64,000 nucleotides of DNA from Agapanthus africanus (GCA_030015575.1 JASDDO010000001.1:512673772-512737771); one strand, 5' to 3'. Positions 48,373-58,395 are shown, counted from the first letter of the stretch. Numbers and translations: made by a program. Notes: a model not told the origin generated them from the letters alone.

Positions 48373-48714
48373 TAAGTGACAATCTCCATACCGTCCGGTC
48401 TCTTTGCCTAAGAGTATCGCATACCAGGTTTAGGGCGGTAGATAACGTCAGATGCATACTAACCTAATAAGTCGTGACGGTGTCAATCTCATCACCCACC
48501 GAGAAACTACTGATCTACAATCAGTAAATCCCATCCACCTTGCACATCGATTTATAGTAATAGCCAACTGAACACAGCGCGACATCGACTCCCTATACCG
48601 GGAGAGACGAATCCCTAACAATTGCTTACTGCCTCCATATGGCTCGAGACTATACCAAACTAAAACCTGTTTGCATGAATCAGTAGAGACGTGGTTGGTT
48701 TGCATTCTAAGTAC
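48373..48714 (-). repeat. Cop-D LTR fragment, part 1
   Basis: Another copy of the same LTR family restarts in the middle (GTGACAATCTCCATACCGTCCGG). It runs to CATTCTAAGTAC at 48714, where Tat-E begins. It continues at 58401. The abrupt restart after Cop-C suggests Cop-C inserted into Cop-D or a recombination joined them. Confidence 0.7.
48710..48714. other. Tat-E target duplication, left copy
   Basis: AGTAC, repeated at 58396-58400 on the other side of the element. Confidence 0.92.
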
Positions 48715-49402
48715 TGTTGGGGTCAAAATTTGCACCCCTAGTTGACCAAGTCAAAGTCAAGGTCAACCGCAAGCCAAGTGGGCCCAAGCCCAGATCAAGT
48801 GGGCTCATGCCCGAGTCGAGCCCGAACATGAAGCGGCCGGCCTCCCCCATGCTGAAATAAAAAATCATGTAATAAATAATTTTGATGTAATTTTTTATAC
48901 ATGAATGGGCATAAAACCAAATTTTTGTAAAGCCCATGGCTTATGTGCAAAAAGAAATGGCACATGAACATGGGATGGGCAAAATGCCATTTTGTGAAGC
49001 CCAAGGGGCTATATGTAAATATGTAAGCCTATATAAGGCAACATGATGAAAATATCTAATATAAAATTTTCATTCCCCCAAAAACTAGGGTTCTTTGTGC
49101 CTCCTTCTCCTTCTCCAAGGTTCTAAACCTTATCATTTTTTTAATTAAATCAAGAGTTTTACTCTTCCTTTTCCAAAACTAAATAGTTTTTCACCACAAA
49201 ACTCACAAAGGGGAACTCAGATCTGCCATCAGATCTCAGAAAGGAGAGATTTTTAGAATCTCATATTTCTTGATCTTCAAGATTCGGCCAACAAAGAAAG
49301 AAGAAGGAGACCCATCTCCAGAAACCCCACTTTGGGGAAGAACTAGTGCTCAAGGGGAGAAGCCCTTCATCAGCTTCAAAACATCTTAGGAGTTTAACTC
49401 CT

Positions 49403-49437
49403 CACACACACACACACACACATACACAGACACACAG
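49403..49437 (+). repeat. CA microsatellite
   Basis: A (CA)n run with three interruptions in the 5' LTR. At the same place the 3' LTR has a pure (TA)n run (57528-57576). Confidence 0.92.
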
Positions 49438-49499
49438 AATAATAAGTGCTCTTTTCTGGGAGTACAACTCCCATTGCAGGGACCAAGTCCCTTTTGCTG

Positions 49500-49750
49500 C
49501 TCGAGCGCCCACGTGCTGACACGTGGTGCGCTAGCGCTCTTGCGCCTAGAGCACTAGCGCTCGAGCGCCCACATGCGGACATGTGGCGTGCTAGCGTGCT
49601 TGCCCTCAGAGAGCTTGCGCTCAGAGTGCTAGCGCCCGAGTGCCCACGTGCTGACACTGGCGCGCTAGCGCTCAGTGCGCTAGCACCCGAGCGCCCATGT
49701 GCTGACACGTGGTGCGTTAGCGCTCTTGCGCTCAAAGCGCTGGCGCTGGC
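49500..49750. promoter_or_regulatory. G-box dyad array in the Tat-E 5' LTR
   Basis: Four modules of GAGCGCCCACGTGCTGACACG type (CACGTG or one-base variants, a CTGA spacer, then CACGTGG and GCGC), linked by GCGCTAGCGCTC palindromes. Each module is an inverted repeat of a G-box core, so it could bind dimeric bZIP or bHLH factors or fold as a hairpin. Promoter activity is inferred. The overlapping alanine-rich ORFs are artefacts. Confidence 0.65.
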
Positions 49751-49779
49751 CCCACGTATCCTTTGGATGCCTTTTCCCC

Positions 49780-49782
<3 letters not shown>

Positions 49783-49829
<47 letters not shown>
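49783..49829 (+). repeat. TA microsatellite
   Basis: Uninterrupted (TA)n in the 5' LTR, counterpart of 57926-57962 in the 3' LTR, which is shorter. Confidence 0.92.
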
Positions 49830-49832
<3 letters not shown>

Positions 49833-50257
49833 CACATATGTATACATACACACACACACACATACTCTACAACATCATCCCCCTCAAAAAAAATTTGGGC
49901 CCGGGCGCTGCCCCGCACCCCGCAAGGGGGCTGCTAGCCCCTTGACCCCCAGCCCGCTATCCGGGTAGTGGGACCCCCGTAAAAACTTTGCGGGCCTCCC
50001 GATATATCCAAGCCCCTTCCAAAACAAAACACACGTACACTGCACATTGAGTCGCATGACTAGTTTAACCCGTCAATCGGAGGTTCCCTCGCTCCAAAGG
50101 CGAAGGGTAATTAACGGAAGCTTAGTCCACGGCTGCCGGAGATTCGGATCCCCACAATAATTAAACCCCCGCCTACCCTAGGCAGGGGGAATCTGTAGTA
50201 CGCCTGACAAGCGCGTGCGTATTCCCATCTCAATGGGGTGACGAAAAACACCCTACA

Positions 50258-50399
50258 GATTCTGGCACGCCCGGTGGGACCAATCTCTCCTCCCATATTT
50301 CGGGTTAAACGTTCATGTGAACTCAGTCAATATACATACCTATATTTATACTGAAATAATGCTCTTTCATGCAGGTTTTCAAGCAATCACTTTCCAACA
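50258..50399 (+). other. Tat-E leader with primer-binding site
   Basis: After a five-base gap comes TGGCACGCCCGGTGGGAC (50263-50280), shared with Tat-F and Tat-G with single differences. A short leader to the gag ATG at 50400 follows. The primer tRNA is not identified by me. Confidence 0.8.
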
Positions 50400-52220
50400 A
50401 TGTCTCCAAGGACAAGCTCAGCTCTCGACATAAATCCCGTCTCCTACACGATGAAGATAGACTCCAGGACGGTCCTTCCGGCCAGTCTTAGGCGACAATG
50501 GAAGGAGGAGCCATTACCATTTGGCTCTATTATGTTCGTGTCAGCTAACGCCGTCCCAGCTCCTCAAGCTCCGGTAATAGACAAACCGGTCTCAAAGGGG
50601 AAAAGGCCGAATGTCATGGCCGTGAGGGCGCCCCAACACAAACGCAGGTCGGTGTTTGAACGACTTTCCTTGGACCCAGCTGGGGGCAGGGCCATCAACA
50701 CCAAAAAAGCAACAGGGCGTCTCGAGCAAGCTCCGACGGTGCCCCTGAAAACTGCTCAATTGGGTATCTTCTCTAAGCTCCCCGTCACTCAGCCTATGGC
50801 GGCTTTCCGAATGGCAGAAGCCTGCCAAGCACTCAAGGCTGAGAAGCTGAGGCAGAAGCGGCTCAGATACAGAGCCAACAAAAGGGCTAGGGCTCTGGCC
50901 ATGTTAAAATTTATGAATTTCCAAAGCCCAGACCGCTCTGCGAAATCAGCCGCCAAAGATAAAGAGATGGCTGGGTATGTGGTTCGCACTGTCTACATGT
51001 TCGGACATGAAGAAACAAATCCTCCTCTTCTTCACAGCCATGGTGACGATATGATTGACGCTACCCAGTATCAGCTCGTTCTAAGTGATGAAGAACCCGC
51101 TCAGGCCGATAAGCCAGAGGATCCCGTGGTTCCTGCGGAATTGAGCTCAGGCAATAAAGATGACCCGGTTGTCATAGCCGGAACTACAGAACAAGCGTTA
51201 TTCCGATGGCTTCAGAGGCAGCTTCAGGACAGGGACGAGAAGTTAGCCAAGGTACAGTCCAAGGTCGACGAATTAGCAAACGTCGCGGCAGATCTCGCGA
51301 CCCTAGTCGTCCGATTGCAATTACAGCAGAATCAAATTTTGGTTCATGAGTCAGGGATTGATACCCGGAGGCAGCCAACTGATACCCCTTTCAACCTAAG
51401 AGTGGAGCGCCTTCGCGAAAAACGGCCGCAATCAGCTTCCAGTCCCTCCAATACATACGCCGGGGGGGAATCGCCTCTGAAAGAGAAACTGGAAAAAGTC
51501 TATTCCTTCACGAGGGAAAAAGTCTACAAGATATTCACGGGCGCCCTAAGAAACGGTCTACAACTGCCAGAGTCAAAAAGACCGCAGGAAGCGAATCTGA
51601 CCGATGACCCCAAATACTGCCCCTATCATAGAGTGATAGGTCATGCCATTGAGGACTGCTTCTTCTTCAAAGATTGGGTCGAAAGGCAATACAAAACGGG
51701 AGAGATAGAACTGTCTCAAGGCGTGTTAGCAAACAGTCAAGCTATGACCGCCGATTCCATACAAATGGAGACCGAAGCCTTTCGGGAACCTAATCCTCTC
51801 AGACATGTGCCACTATCTGAAAAGGGCAAACCAAAGACTGATCGGCCTCAAGAACCAGCATCAGTAAGGGCACCTACTCTAATGGAGAGAAAGAAGAAGG
51901 TGTACTCCTTCAGGAGGGAGGATGTCCGCAATATATTCGAGAAAGCCTTGAACATCGGTCTGCAATTGCCTATTCCGAAGAGGCCACATGAAATGAATAT
52001 GACCGGCAATCCCGTATACTGTCCATACCATAGATTGCTGAGTCATACCATTGAAGACTGCTGTGTTTTCAAAGATTGGGCAGAGGACCAATATAAGCTT
52101 GGAAGAACCTCACAATCCTCGGATGTATCGGCAAGCCACAGAGCTAGGTCATCAATACAGCTCTGCCAAGATCAAAGTTCAAGGAGCTGGGATAAGCAAA
52201 AAGGACCACCACGTCGTTAA
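50400..52220 (+). CDS. gag: Tat-E Gag-like protein, 606 aa
   Basis: An open frame without stops. The Met at 50400 is favoured because Tat-F has the same N-terminus (MSxRTSSALN). Order of parts: N-terminal region with SVFERLSL near residue 84; basic segment RYRANKRARAL (about 156-166), possibly nucleic-acid binding or nuclear targeting; acidic middle (about 200-260); coiled coil (about 265-315, LQRQLQDRDEKLAKVQSKVD); then two related modules of about 70 residues (about 365-435 and 499-567). Each module carries one CX2HX4HX4C knuckle (C407-H410-H415-C420 and C541-H544-H549-C554). The retrotransposon-gag core present in Tat-F and Tat-G between coiled coil and knuckles is absent. Gag binds element RNA and forms the particle; how it works without the core is unclear. 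It may rely on Gag supplied in trans. Confidence 0.85.
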   Translation: MSPRTSSALDINPVSYTMKIDSRTVLPASLRRQWKEEPLPFGSIMFVSANAVPAPQAPVIDKPVSKGKRPNVMAVRAPQHKRRSVFERLSLDPAGGRAINTKKATGRLEQAPTVPLKTAQLGIFSKLPVTQPMAAFRMAEACQALKAEKLRQKRLRYRANKRARALAMLKFMNFQSPDRSAKSAAKDKEMAGYVVRTVYMFGHEETNPPLLHSHGDDMIDATQYQLVLSDEEPAQADKPEDPVVPAELSSGNKDDPVVIAGTTEQALFRWLQRQLQDRDEKLAKVQSKVDELANVAADLATLVVRLQLQQNQILVHESGIDTRRQPTDTPFNLRVERLREKRPQSASSPSNTYAGGESPLKEKLEKVYSFTREKVYKIFTGALRNGLQLPESKRPQEANLTDDPKYCPYHRVIGHAIEDCFFFKDWVERQYKTGEIELSQGVLANSQAMTADSIQMETEAFREPNPLRHVPLSEKGKPKTDRPQEPASVRAPTLMERKKKVYSFRREDVRNIFEKALNIGLQLPIPKRPHEMNMTGNPVYCPYHRLLSHTIEDCCVFKDWAEDQYKLGRTSQSSDVSASHRARSSIQLCQDQSSRSWDKQKGPPRR

Positions 52221-52324
52221 ACTGGGAACACTAGAGGACCACCATGTCATTAAACTGGGAACAATCGACCACCACGTCATTAAACTGGGAATAATTGACC
52301 TCTAAGTCGTTAAACTGGGAATGT
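52201..52324 (+). repeat. About 30-bp direct repeats after gag
   Basis: Four copies of a unit based on GACCACCACGTCGTTAAACT plus GGGAA, the first overlapping the gag stop codon. Tat-F has three copies at 28440-28530 in reverse complement. Confidence 0.88.
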
Positions 52325-52326
52325 AA

Positions 52327-52333
<7 letters not shown>

Positions 52334-52362
<29 letters not shown>
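52334..52362 (+). repeat. GT microsatellite
   Basis: Pure (GT)n run. Tat-F has only a short ACACACA at the same place (28425-28432). Confidence 0.92.
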
Positions 52363-52366
<4 letters not shown>

Positions 52367-52568
52367 AAAAAAATGTGTAAACAAAAGAAAAATAAAGAAA
52401 AGCCGAAATGATTGGCAACTCGCAATAAAAATCAGCAAGTAAAATAAAGATAAAAATAAAGCCGAAATGATGGGGCAACCGCGAATAAAAGCCGAAATGA
52501 TAGGGCAATCGCGATCTTCGCGATAAGAAAAGCTGAAATGATAGAGCAATCGCGGTAAAAAAAAAATT

Positions 52569-54375
52569 GGCGAATGATGAGTCGCTCCTGGTACCATATT
52601 CCAGTGTAGCGATGCAGACGCCAACCAAAATCCAATTTCTCAAAATTCTCCCGGCCCTACGGTTAGTCCCCAAATTGACTACCGTATACAATTCACGGGC
52701 TCAAATAATTCTCGTCATACCCATGCCCCACTGCAACCACCAGTTATGCGGCTGGTCTCTGCCCTTGGAATTATGGTCCATTGGAAAGACCCACTCATGT
52801 GTCCTGACGATGCATGAGGAGAACAAACCTTCGTGGGATCTTTATGACTCACAGAGGAAAAACACACTTGGGAGTCCTCATGACTCCTAAGGAAAAAATA
52901 CACCTACGGGATCCTTACGACCCATAGGGAGAAAATGCTTTTATGGGACCCTTACGGCACATAAAATTGAAAAGCCTTTGGTGATAGGGATCTAAACCTG
53001 TCTGTTAAGCCACCACTTCCCAATAAGCAGCGGCGAATGATGAGTCGCTCCTGGTACCATATTCCAGTGCAGTGATGCAGACACCGTCCAAAACTCAAAT
53101 CCCCAAGTGGCGAATGATGAGTCGCTTCTTGTACCACATTCCAGCGCAGCGATGCAGACGCCGTCCAAAACTCAAATCCCCAAGTGGCGAATGATGAGTC
53201 GCTCCTGGTACCATATTCCAGTGCAGCAATGCAGACGCCGTCCAAAACTCAAATCCACAAGTGGCGAATGATGAGTCGCTCCTGGTACCATATTCCAGTG
53301 CAGCGATGCAGACGTCGTCCAAAACTCAAATCCCCAAGTGGCGAATGATGAGTCACTCCTGGTACCATATTCCAGTGCAGCGATGCAGACGCCGTCCAAA
53401 ACTCAAATCCTAAAATGGCGAATGATGAGTCGCTCCTGGTACCATATTCCAGTGCAGCGATGCAAACGCCGTCCAAAACTCAAACCCCAACGGCGAATGA
53501 TGAGTCACTCCTGGTACCATATTCCAGTGCAGCGATGTAGACGCCAACCAAGTTCCAAACCCCATACCCAAACGGCGAATGATGAGTCGCTCCTGGTACC
53601 ATATTCCAGTGCAGCGATGCAAACACTAACCAAGTTCCAAATCCCATACCCCAACGGCGAATGATAAGTCGCTCCTGGTACCATATTCCAGTGCAGCGAT
53701 GCAGACGCCGACAAAGTCCCGAAATTTTTCCGGCCCTACGGTCTGGATCATACATCTTGCAAAACCGTATACAATCCACTGGCGTAAAACGATCCTAATC
53801 CCTCCCAAGTCCTGCCGGTGAGACCACATTCAAAGTCCCGTCGGCGATGAAGAAAAAAAAGAGAAAAAAGGTATGTCCGCAAGCAAAATGGGCACGGATG
53901 AAAACCCGAAAGGGCTCCGTGAGTAAAAACGGCAGGACTGCCGGCGAGTTTGTGAAAACCTGAAAGGGCGCAAACTCATTAAAAAGAGATGAAATGCACT
54001 CACAAAGTCCTCTCGACTTTGTGAGGAGAAAATTCCCGCGTGAGATCCTTACGACTCACGAAGGAGCAACACACTTAGGAGTCCCCACGACTCTTACGGA
54101 GAAAATACACATACGGGATCCTTACGACCCGTAGGGAGAAAATGCTTTGTGAGACCCTTACGGCTCACAAAATTGAAAAGCCATAGGTGATAGGGACCTA
54201 AAACCTGTCTCTTAAGCCATCGCTTCCTGATAAGAAAGCGCAAATGGTGATTCGCTCCTGGTACCATATTCCAGTGTAGCGATACCGATGCCAAACAAAA
54301 ACCAACCCAAATCCTCTCATGATAGATGATGATTCGCTTTTAGTACCATATTCCAGTATAGCGATGCTGATGTCA
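52569..54375 (+). repeat. 77-bp tandem repeat family, about 12 copies
   Basis: The unit starts GGCGAATGATGAGTCGCTCC and contains TGGTACCATATTCCAGTGCA. Copies start at 52569, then 53032, 53109, 53186, 53263, 53340, 53417, 53492, 53574 and 53656, with two degenerate ones near 54237 and 54327. Period is 77 bp for six copies, then 75-82. Between copies are two blocks of about 150 bp (52830-52980 and 54010-54185) with GGGATCCTTACGAC-type motifs. The staggered minus-strand ORFs of 75 codons are by-products of the repeat. Confidence 0.92.
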
Positions 54376-54410
54376 ACCCAAATCATAATCAACAAGTCAA
54401 CTTCAACTCC

Positions 54411-54510
54411 GACACTGCAGAAAGCGGAGAAAGTCAAAATCCAATCTCGACACCGCAAGAAGCGGAGCAAGTCAAGATCAACCCTGATGCTGCAAGAAGC
54501 AGAGCAAGTC
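54411..54510 (+). repeat. About 37-bp repeats, three copies
   Basis: GACAC(T/C)GCA(A)GAAGCGGAG(C)AAGTCAA units lie between the 77-bp family and the 75/114-bp array. Confidence 0.8.
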
Positions 54511-56735
54511 AAATCGACCGTCCATGTCGTAAAAAGGGCAGTGCAGGCTTCCTACAAAGCAGGAACCAGATCGCTCCGGGCCAGAGAAAAGTCTACCACG
54601 GACACTCCGTCTTGGAGACGCATCAAGCGTCGACCGTCCATGACGCAAAAATGGCAGTGCAGGCTTCCCACAAATCGGGAACCAAATCGCTCCGGATAAG
54701 AGCGTCGACCGTCCATGTCACAAAAAGGGCAGTGCAGGCTTCCCACAAATCGGGAACCAAATCGCTCCGGATCAGAGTGTCGACCGTCTATGTCGCAAAA
54801 AGGGCAGTGCAGACTTCCCACAAATCGGGAACCAAATCGCTCCGGATTAGAGCGTCGACCGTCCATGTCGCAAAAAGGGCAGTGCAGGATTCCCACAAAT
54901 CGGGAACCAAATCGCTCCGGATCAGAGCGTCGATCGTCCATGTCGCAAAAAGGGCAGTGCAGGTCCCACAAATCGGGAACCAGATCACTCCGGGCCAGGG
55001 AAAGGTCTACCACGGACACTCCGTCTCGGAGACGCGAAAAGCGTCGACCGTACATGTCGCAAAAAGGACAGTGCAGGCTTCCCACAAATCGGGAACCAAA
55101 TCGCTCTGGATCAGAGCGTCGACCGTCCATGTCGCAAAAAGGGCAGTGCAGGTCCCACAAATCGGGAACCAGATCACTCCGGGCTAGGGAAAAGTATACC
55201 ACGGACACTCCATCTCGGAGACACATCAAGCGTTGACCGTCCATGTCGCAAAAAGGGCAGTGCAGGCTTCCCACAAATCGGGAACCAAATCGCACCGGAT
55301 TAGAGCGTCGACCGTCCATGTCGCAAAAAGGGCAGTGCAGGCTTCCCACAAATCGGGAACCAAATCGCTCCGGATCAGAGCGTCGACCGTCCATGTTGCT
55401 AAAAGGGCAGTGCAGGTCCCACAAATTGGGAACCAGATCGTTCCGGGCCAGGGAAAAGTCTACTACGGACACTCCGTCTCGGAGACGCGTCAAGCATCGA
55501 CCGTCCATGTCGCAAAAAGGGCAGTGCAGGCTTCCCACAAATCGGGAACCAAATCGCTCCGGATCAGAGCGTCGGCCGTCCATGTCGCAAAAAGGGAAGT
55601 GCAGGTCCCACAAATCGGGAACCAGATCACTATGGGTCAGGGAAAAGTCTACTACAGACACTCCGTCTCGGAGATGTGTCAAGCGTCGACCGTCCATGTC
55701 GCAAAAAAGGCAGTGCAGGCTTCCCACAAATCGGGAACCAAATCGCTCTGGATCAGAGCGTCGACCGTCCATGTCGCAAAAAGGGTAGTGCAGGTCCCAC
55801 AAATTAGGAACCAGATCACTCCGGGCCTGGGAAAAGTCTACCACGGACACTCCGTCTCGGAGACGCGTCAAGCGTCGACCGTCCATGTCGCAAAAAGGGC
55901 AGTGCAGGATTCCCACAAATCGGGAACCAAATCGCTCCGGATCAGAGCGTCGACCGTCCATGTCGCAAAAAGGGCAGTGCAGGCTTCCTATAAATCGGGA
56001 ACCAAATCGCTCCAGATCAGAGCGTCGACCGTCCATGTCGCAAAAAGAGCAGTGCAGGTCCCACAAATCGGGAACCAGATCACTCCAGGCCAGGGAAAAG
56101 TCTACCATGGACACTCATCTCGAAGATGTGTCAAGCATCGATCGTCTATGTCGCAAAAAGGGCAGTGCAGGCTTCCCACAAATCGGGAACCAAATCGCTC
56201 CGGATCAGAGCGTCGACCGTCCATGTCGCAAAAAGGGCAGTGCAGGTCCCACAAATCGGGAACCAGATCACTCCAGGCCAGGGAAAAGTCTACCACGGAC
56301 ACTCCATCTCGGAGACACGTCAAGCGTCGACCGTCCATGTTGCAAAAAGGGCAGTGCAGGCTTCCCACAAATCGGGAACCAAATCGCTCCGGATCAGAGC
56401 GTCGACCGTCCATGTCGCAAAATGGGCAGTGCAGGCTTCCCACAAATTGGGAACCAAATAACTCCGGATCAAAGCGTCGACCGTCCATGTCGCAAAAAGG
56501 GAAGTGCAGGCTTCCCACAAATCGGGAACCAAATCGCTCCGGATCAGAGCGTCGACCGTCCATGTCGCAAAAAGGGCAGTGCAGGTTTCCTACAAAGCGG
56601 GAACCAGATTACTCCGGGTCAGGGAAACGTCTGCCACGGACACTCCGTCTCGGAGACGCGTCAAGCACCGACCGTTCAAGTCGCAAAAATGGCAGAATCG
56701 ACCGTCCATGTCGTAAAAAGGGCAGTGCATCCCAA
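54507..56735 (+). repeat. 75/114-bp tandem array, about 24 units
   Basis: The short unit (75 bp) starts GCGTCGACCGTCCATGTCGC and includes CACAAATCGGGAACCAAATC. The long unit (114 bp) drops CTTCC in the middle and adds a segment with AAAGTCTACCACGGACACTC and TCTCGGAGACGCGTCAAGC. Short and long units alternate irregularly (for example 55230 short, 55305 short, 55380 long, 55494 short, 55569 long). Both lengths are multiples of three, so up to five frames on the two strands stay open. Near-identity of units suggests recent expansion. Confidence 0.93.
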
Positions 56736-56836
56736 AAAAAGGAACCAAAGCAAGTCGCCTCCACGTGAAAAAAGATCCATCAATTTCATGCACACGACTC
56801 ACATATGTGGTGTGCATTTATTAATGGGGGACACTT
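56736..56836 (+). other. Tat-E pre-LTR region with polypurine tract
   Basis: It contains the block shared with Tat-F (ATCCATCAATTTCATGCACA, GGTGTGCATTTATTAATGG) and the purine run GGGGGACACTT just before the LTR, the likely plus-strand primer site. Confidence 0.8.
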
Positions 56837-57524
56837 TGTTGGGGTCAAAATTAGCACCCCTAGTTGACCAAGTCAAAGTCAAGGTCAACCCCATGCCAAG
56901 TGGGCCCAAGCCCAGATCAAGTGGGCTCATGCCCGAGTCGAGCCCGAACATGAAGCGTCCGGCCTCCCCCATGCTGAAATAAAAAATCATGTGATAAATA
57001 ATTTTGATGTAATTTTTTATACATGAATGGGCATAATGCCAAATTTTTGTAAAGCCCATGGCTTATGTGCAAAAAGAAATGACACATGAGCCATGGGATG
57101 GGCAAAATGCCATTTTGTGAAGCCCAAGGGGCTACATGTAAATATGTAAGTCTATATAAGACAACATGATGAAAATATCTAATATACAATTTTCATTCCC
57201 CCAAAAACTAGGGTTCTTTGTGCCTCCTGCTCCTTCTCCAAGGTTTTAAACCTTCTCATTTTTTTTAATTAAATCAAGAGTTTTACTGTTTCTTTTCCAA
57301 AACTAAATAGTTTTTCACCACAAAACCCACAAAGAGGAACTCAGATCTGCCATCAGATCTCAGAAAGGAGAAATTTTTAGAATCTCATATTTCTTGATCT
57401 TCAAGATCCGGCCAACAAAGAAAGAAGAAGGAGACCCGTCTCCAGAAACCCCACTTTGGGGAAGAACTAGGGCTCAAGGGGAGAAGCCCTTCATCAGCTT
57501 CAAAACATCTTAGGAGTTTAACTC

Positions 57525-57582
<58 letters not shown>

Positions 57583-57921
57583 AATAAGTGCTCCTTTCTG
57601 GGAGTACAACTCCCATTGCAGGGACCAAGTCCCTTTTGCTGCTCGAGCGCCCACGTACTGGCACGTGGTGCATTAGCGCTCTTGCGTCCAGAGCGCTAGA
57701 GCTTGAGCGCCCACATGCTGACACGTGGTGCGCTAGCGCTCAGAGAGCAAGCGCGCTTGCGCTCAGAGCTCTTGTGTTCAGAGCGCTAGCGCCCGAGTGC
57801 CCACGAGCTGACACGTGGCGCGCTAGCACCCGAGTGCCCACGTGCTGACACGTGGTGCGCTAGCGCTCTTGCGCTCAAAGCGCTGGCGCTGGACCCACGC
57901 ATCCTTTGGATGCCTTTTCCC

Positions 57922-57968
<47 letters not shown>

Positions 57969-58395
57969 GTATACATATACACACACACATACTCTACAAC
58001 ATTATCCCCCTCAAAAAAATTTTGGGCAGGGGCGCTGCCCCGCACCCCGCAAGGGGGCTGCTAGCCCCCTTGACTCCCAGCCCGCTATCCGGGTAGCGGG
58101 ACCCCCGTAAAAACTCTGCGGGCCCCTCGATATATCCAAGCCCCCTCCAAAACAAAATACACGTACACTGCACATTGAGTCGCATGACCAGTTTAACCCG
58201 TCAATCGGAGGTTCCCTCGCTCTAAAGGCGAGGGGTAATTAACGGCAGCTCAGTCTGCAACTGCTGGAGATTCGGATCCCCACAATCATTAAACCCCCGC
58301 CTACCCTATGCAGGGGGAATCTATAGTACGCCTGACAAGCGCGCACGTATTCCCATCTCAATGGGATGACGAAAACACCCTAAAAACACCCTACA
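56837..58395 (+). repeat. Tat-E 3' LTR
   Basis: Same ends as the 5' LTR, with a small terminal duplication of ACACCCTA before the final CTACA (58377-58395). It contains a (TA)n run at 57528-57576, CACGTG modules at 57640-57890 and (TA)n at 57926-57962. Confidence 0.93.
57640..57890. promoter_or_regulatory. G-box dyad array in the Tat-E 3' LTR
   Basis: Four modules matching the 5' LTR array with small substitutions (for example GCCCACGTACTGGCACGTGG and GCCCACGTGCTGACACGTGG). Confidence 0.65.

Larger units (their letters stand above)
48715..50257 (+). repeat. Tat-E 5' LTR
   Basis: It starts TGTTGGGGTCAAAATT and ends AACACCCTACA. It contains a CA microsatellite (49403-49437), a GC-rich CACGTG array (49500-49750), a TA microsatellite (49783-49829) and a GGATCCCCACAAT block near the end. 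Highly similar to the 3' LTR. Confidence 0.93.
48715..58395 (+). mobile_element. Tat-E: gag-only non-autonomous TAT-like element
   Basis: A 9.7-kb insertion with LTRs 48715-50257 and 56837-58395, perfect AGTAC target duplication, primer site, intact gag (50400-52220), a 4.6-kb noncoding repeat-rich region and a purine-rich tract (AATGGGGGACACTT, 56823-56836). No protease, RT, RNase H or integrase is present in any frame. It resembles gag-carrying non-autonomous LTR elements (TR-GAG type). Enzymes must come from a related element; Tat-G-like copies are the natural candidates because primer site and gag motifs agree. Confidence 0.92.

Noticed and set aside
49394-49937. Alanine/arginine-rich ORFs on both strands of the Tat-E LTR
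   Set aside because: Low-complexity translation of the G-box array and TA/CA microsatellites.
50263-50280. Possible tRNA gene fragment
   Set aside because: Only the 18-base complement of a tRNA 3' end at the standard primer-site position; no cloverleaf around it.
53095-53829. Staggered minus-strand ORFs of about 70-99 codons
   Set aside because: They recur every 77 bp with the repeat unit and have no independent evidence.
54552-56114. 520-codon minus-strand ORF with 25-residue repeats
   Set aside because: It is the reverse reading of the 75/114-bp array; other frames are equally open because unit lengths are multiples of three. No start context or domain.
52569-56735. CRISPR-like regular repeats
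   Set aside because: The repeats are contiguous 75-114 bp units without spacers, lie inside a plant retrotransposon and have no cas genes nearby.
55233-56982. Plus-strand ORFs of 511 and 365 codons
   Set aside because: Overlapping frames of the same tandem array, running into the 3' LTR; translation artefacts.
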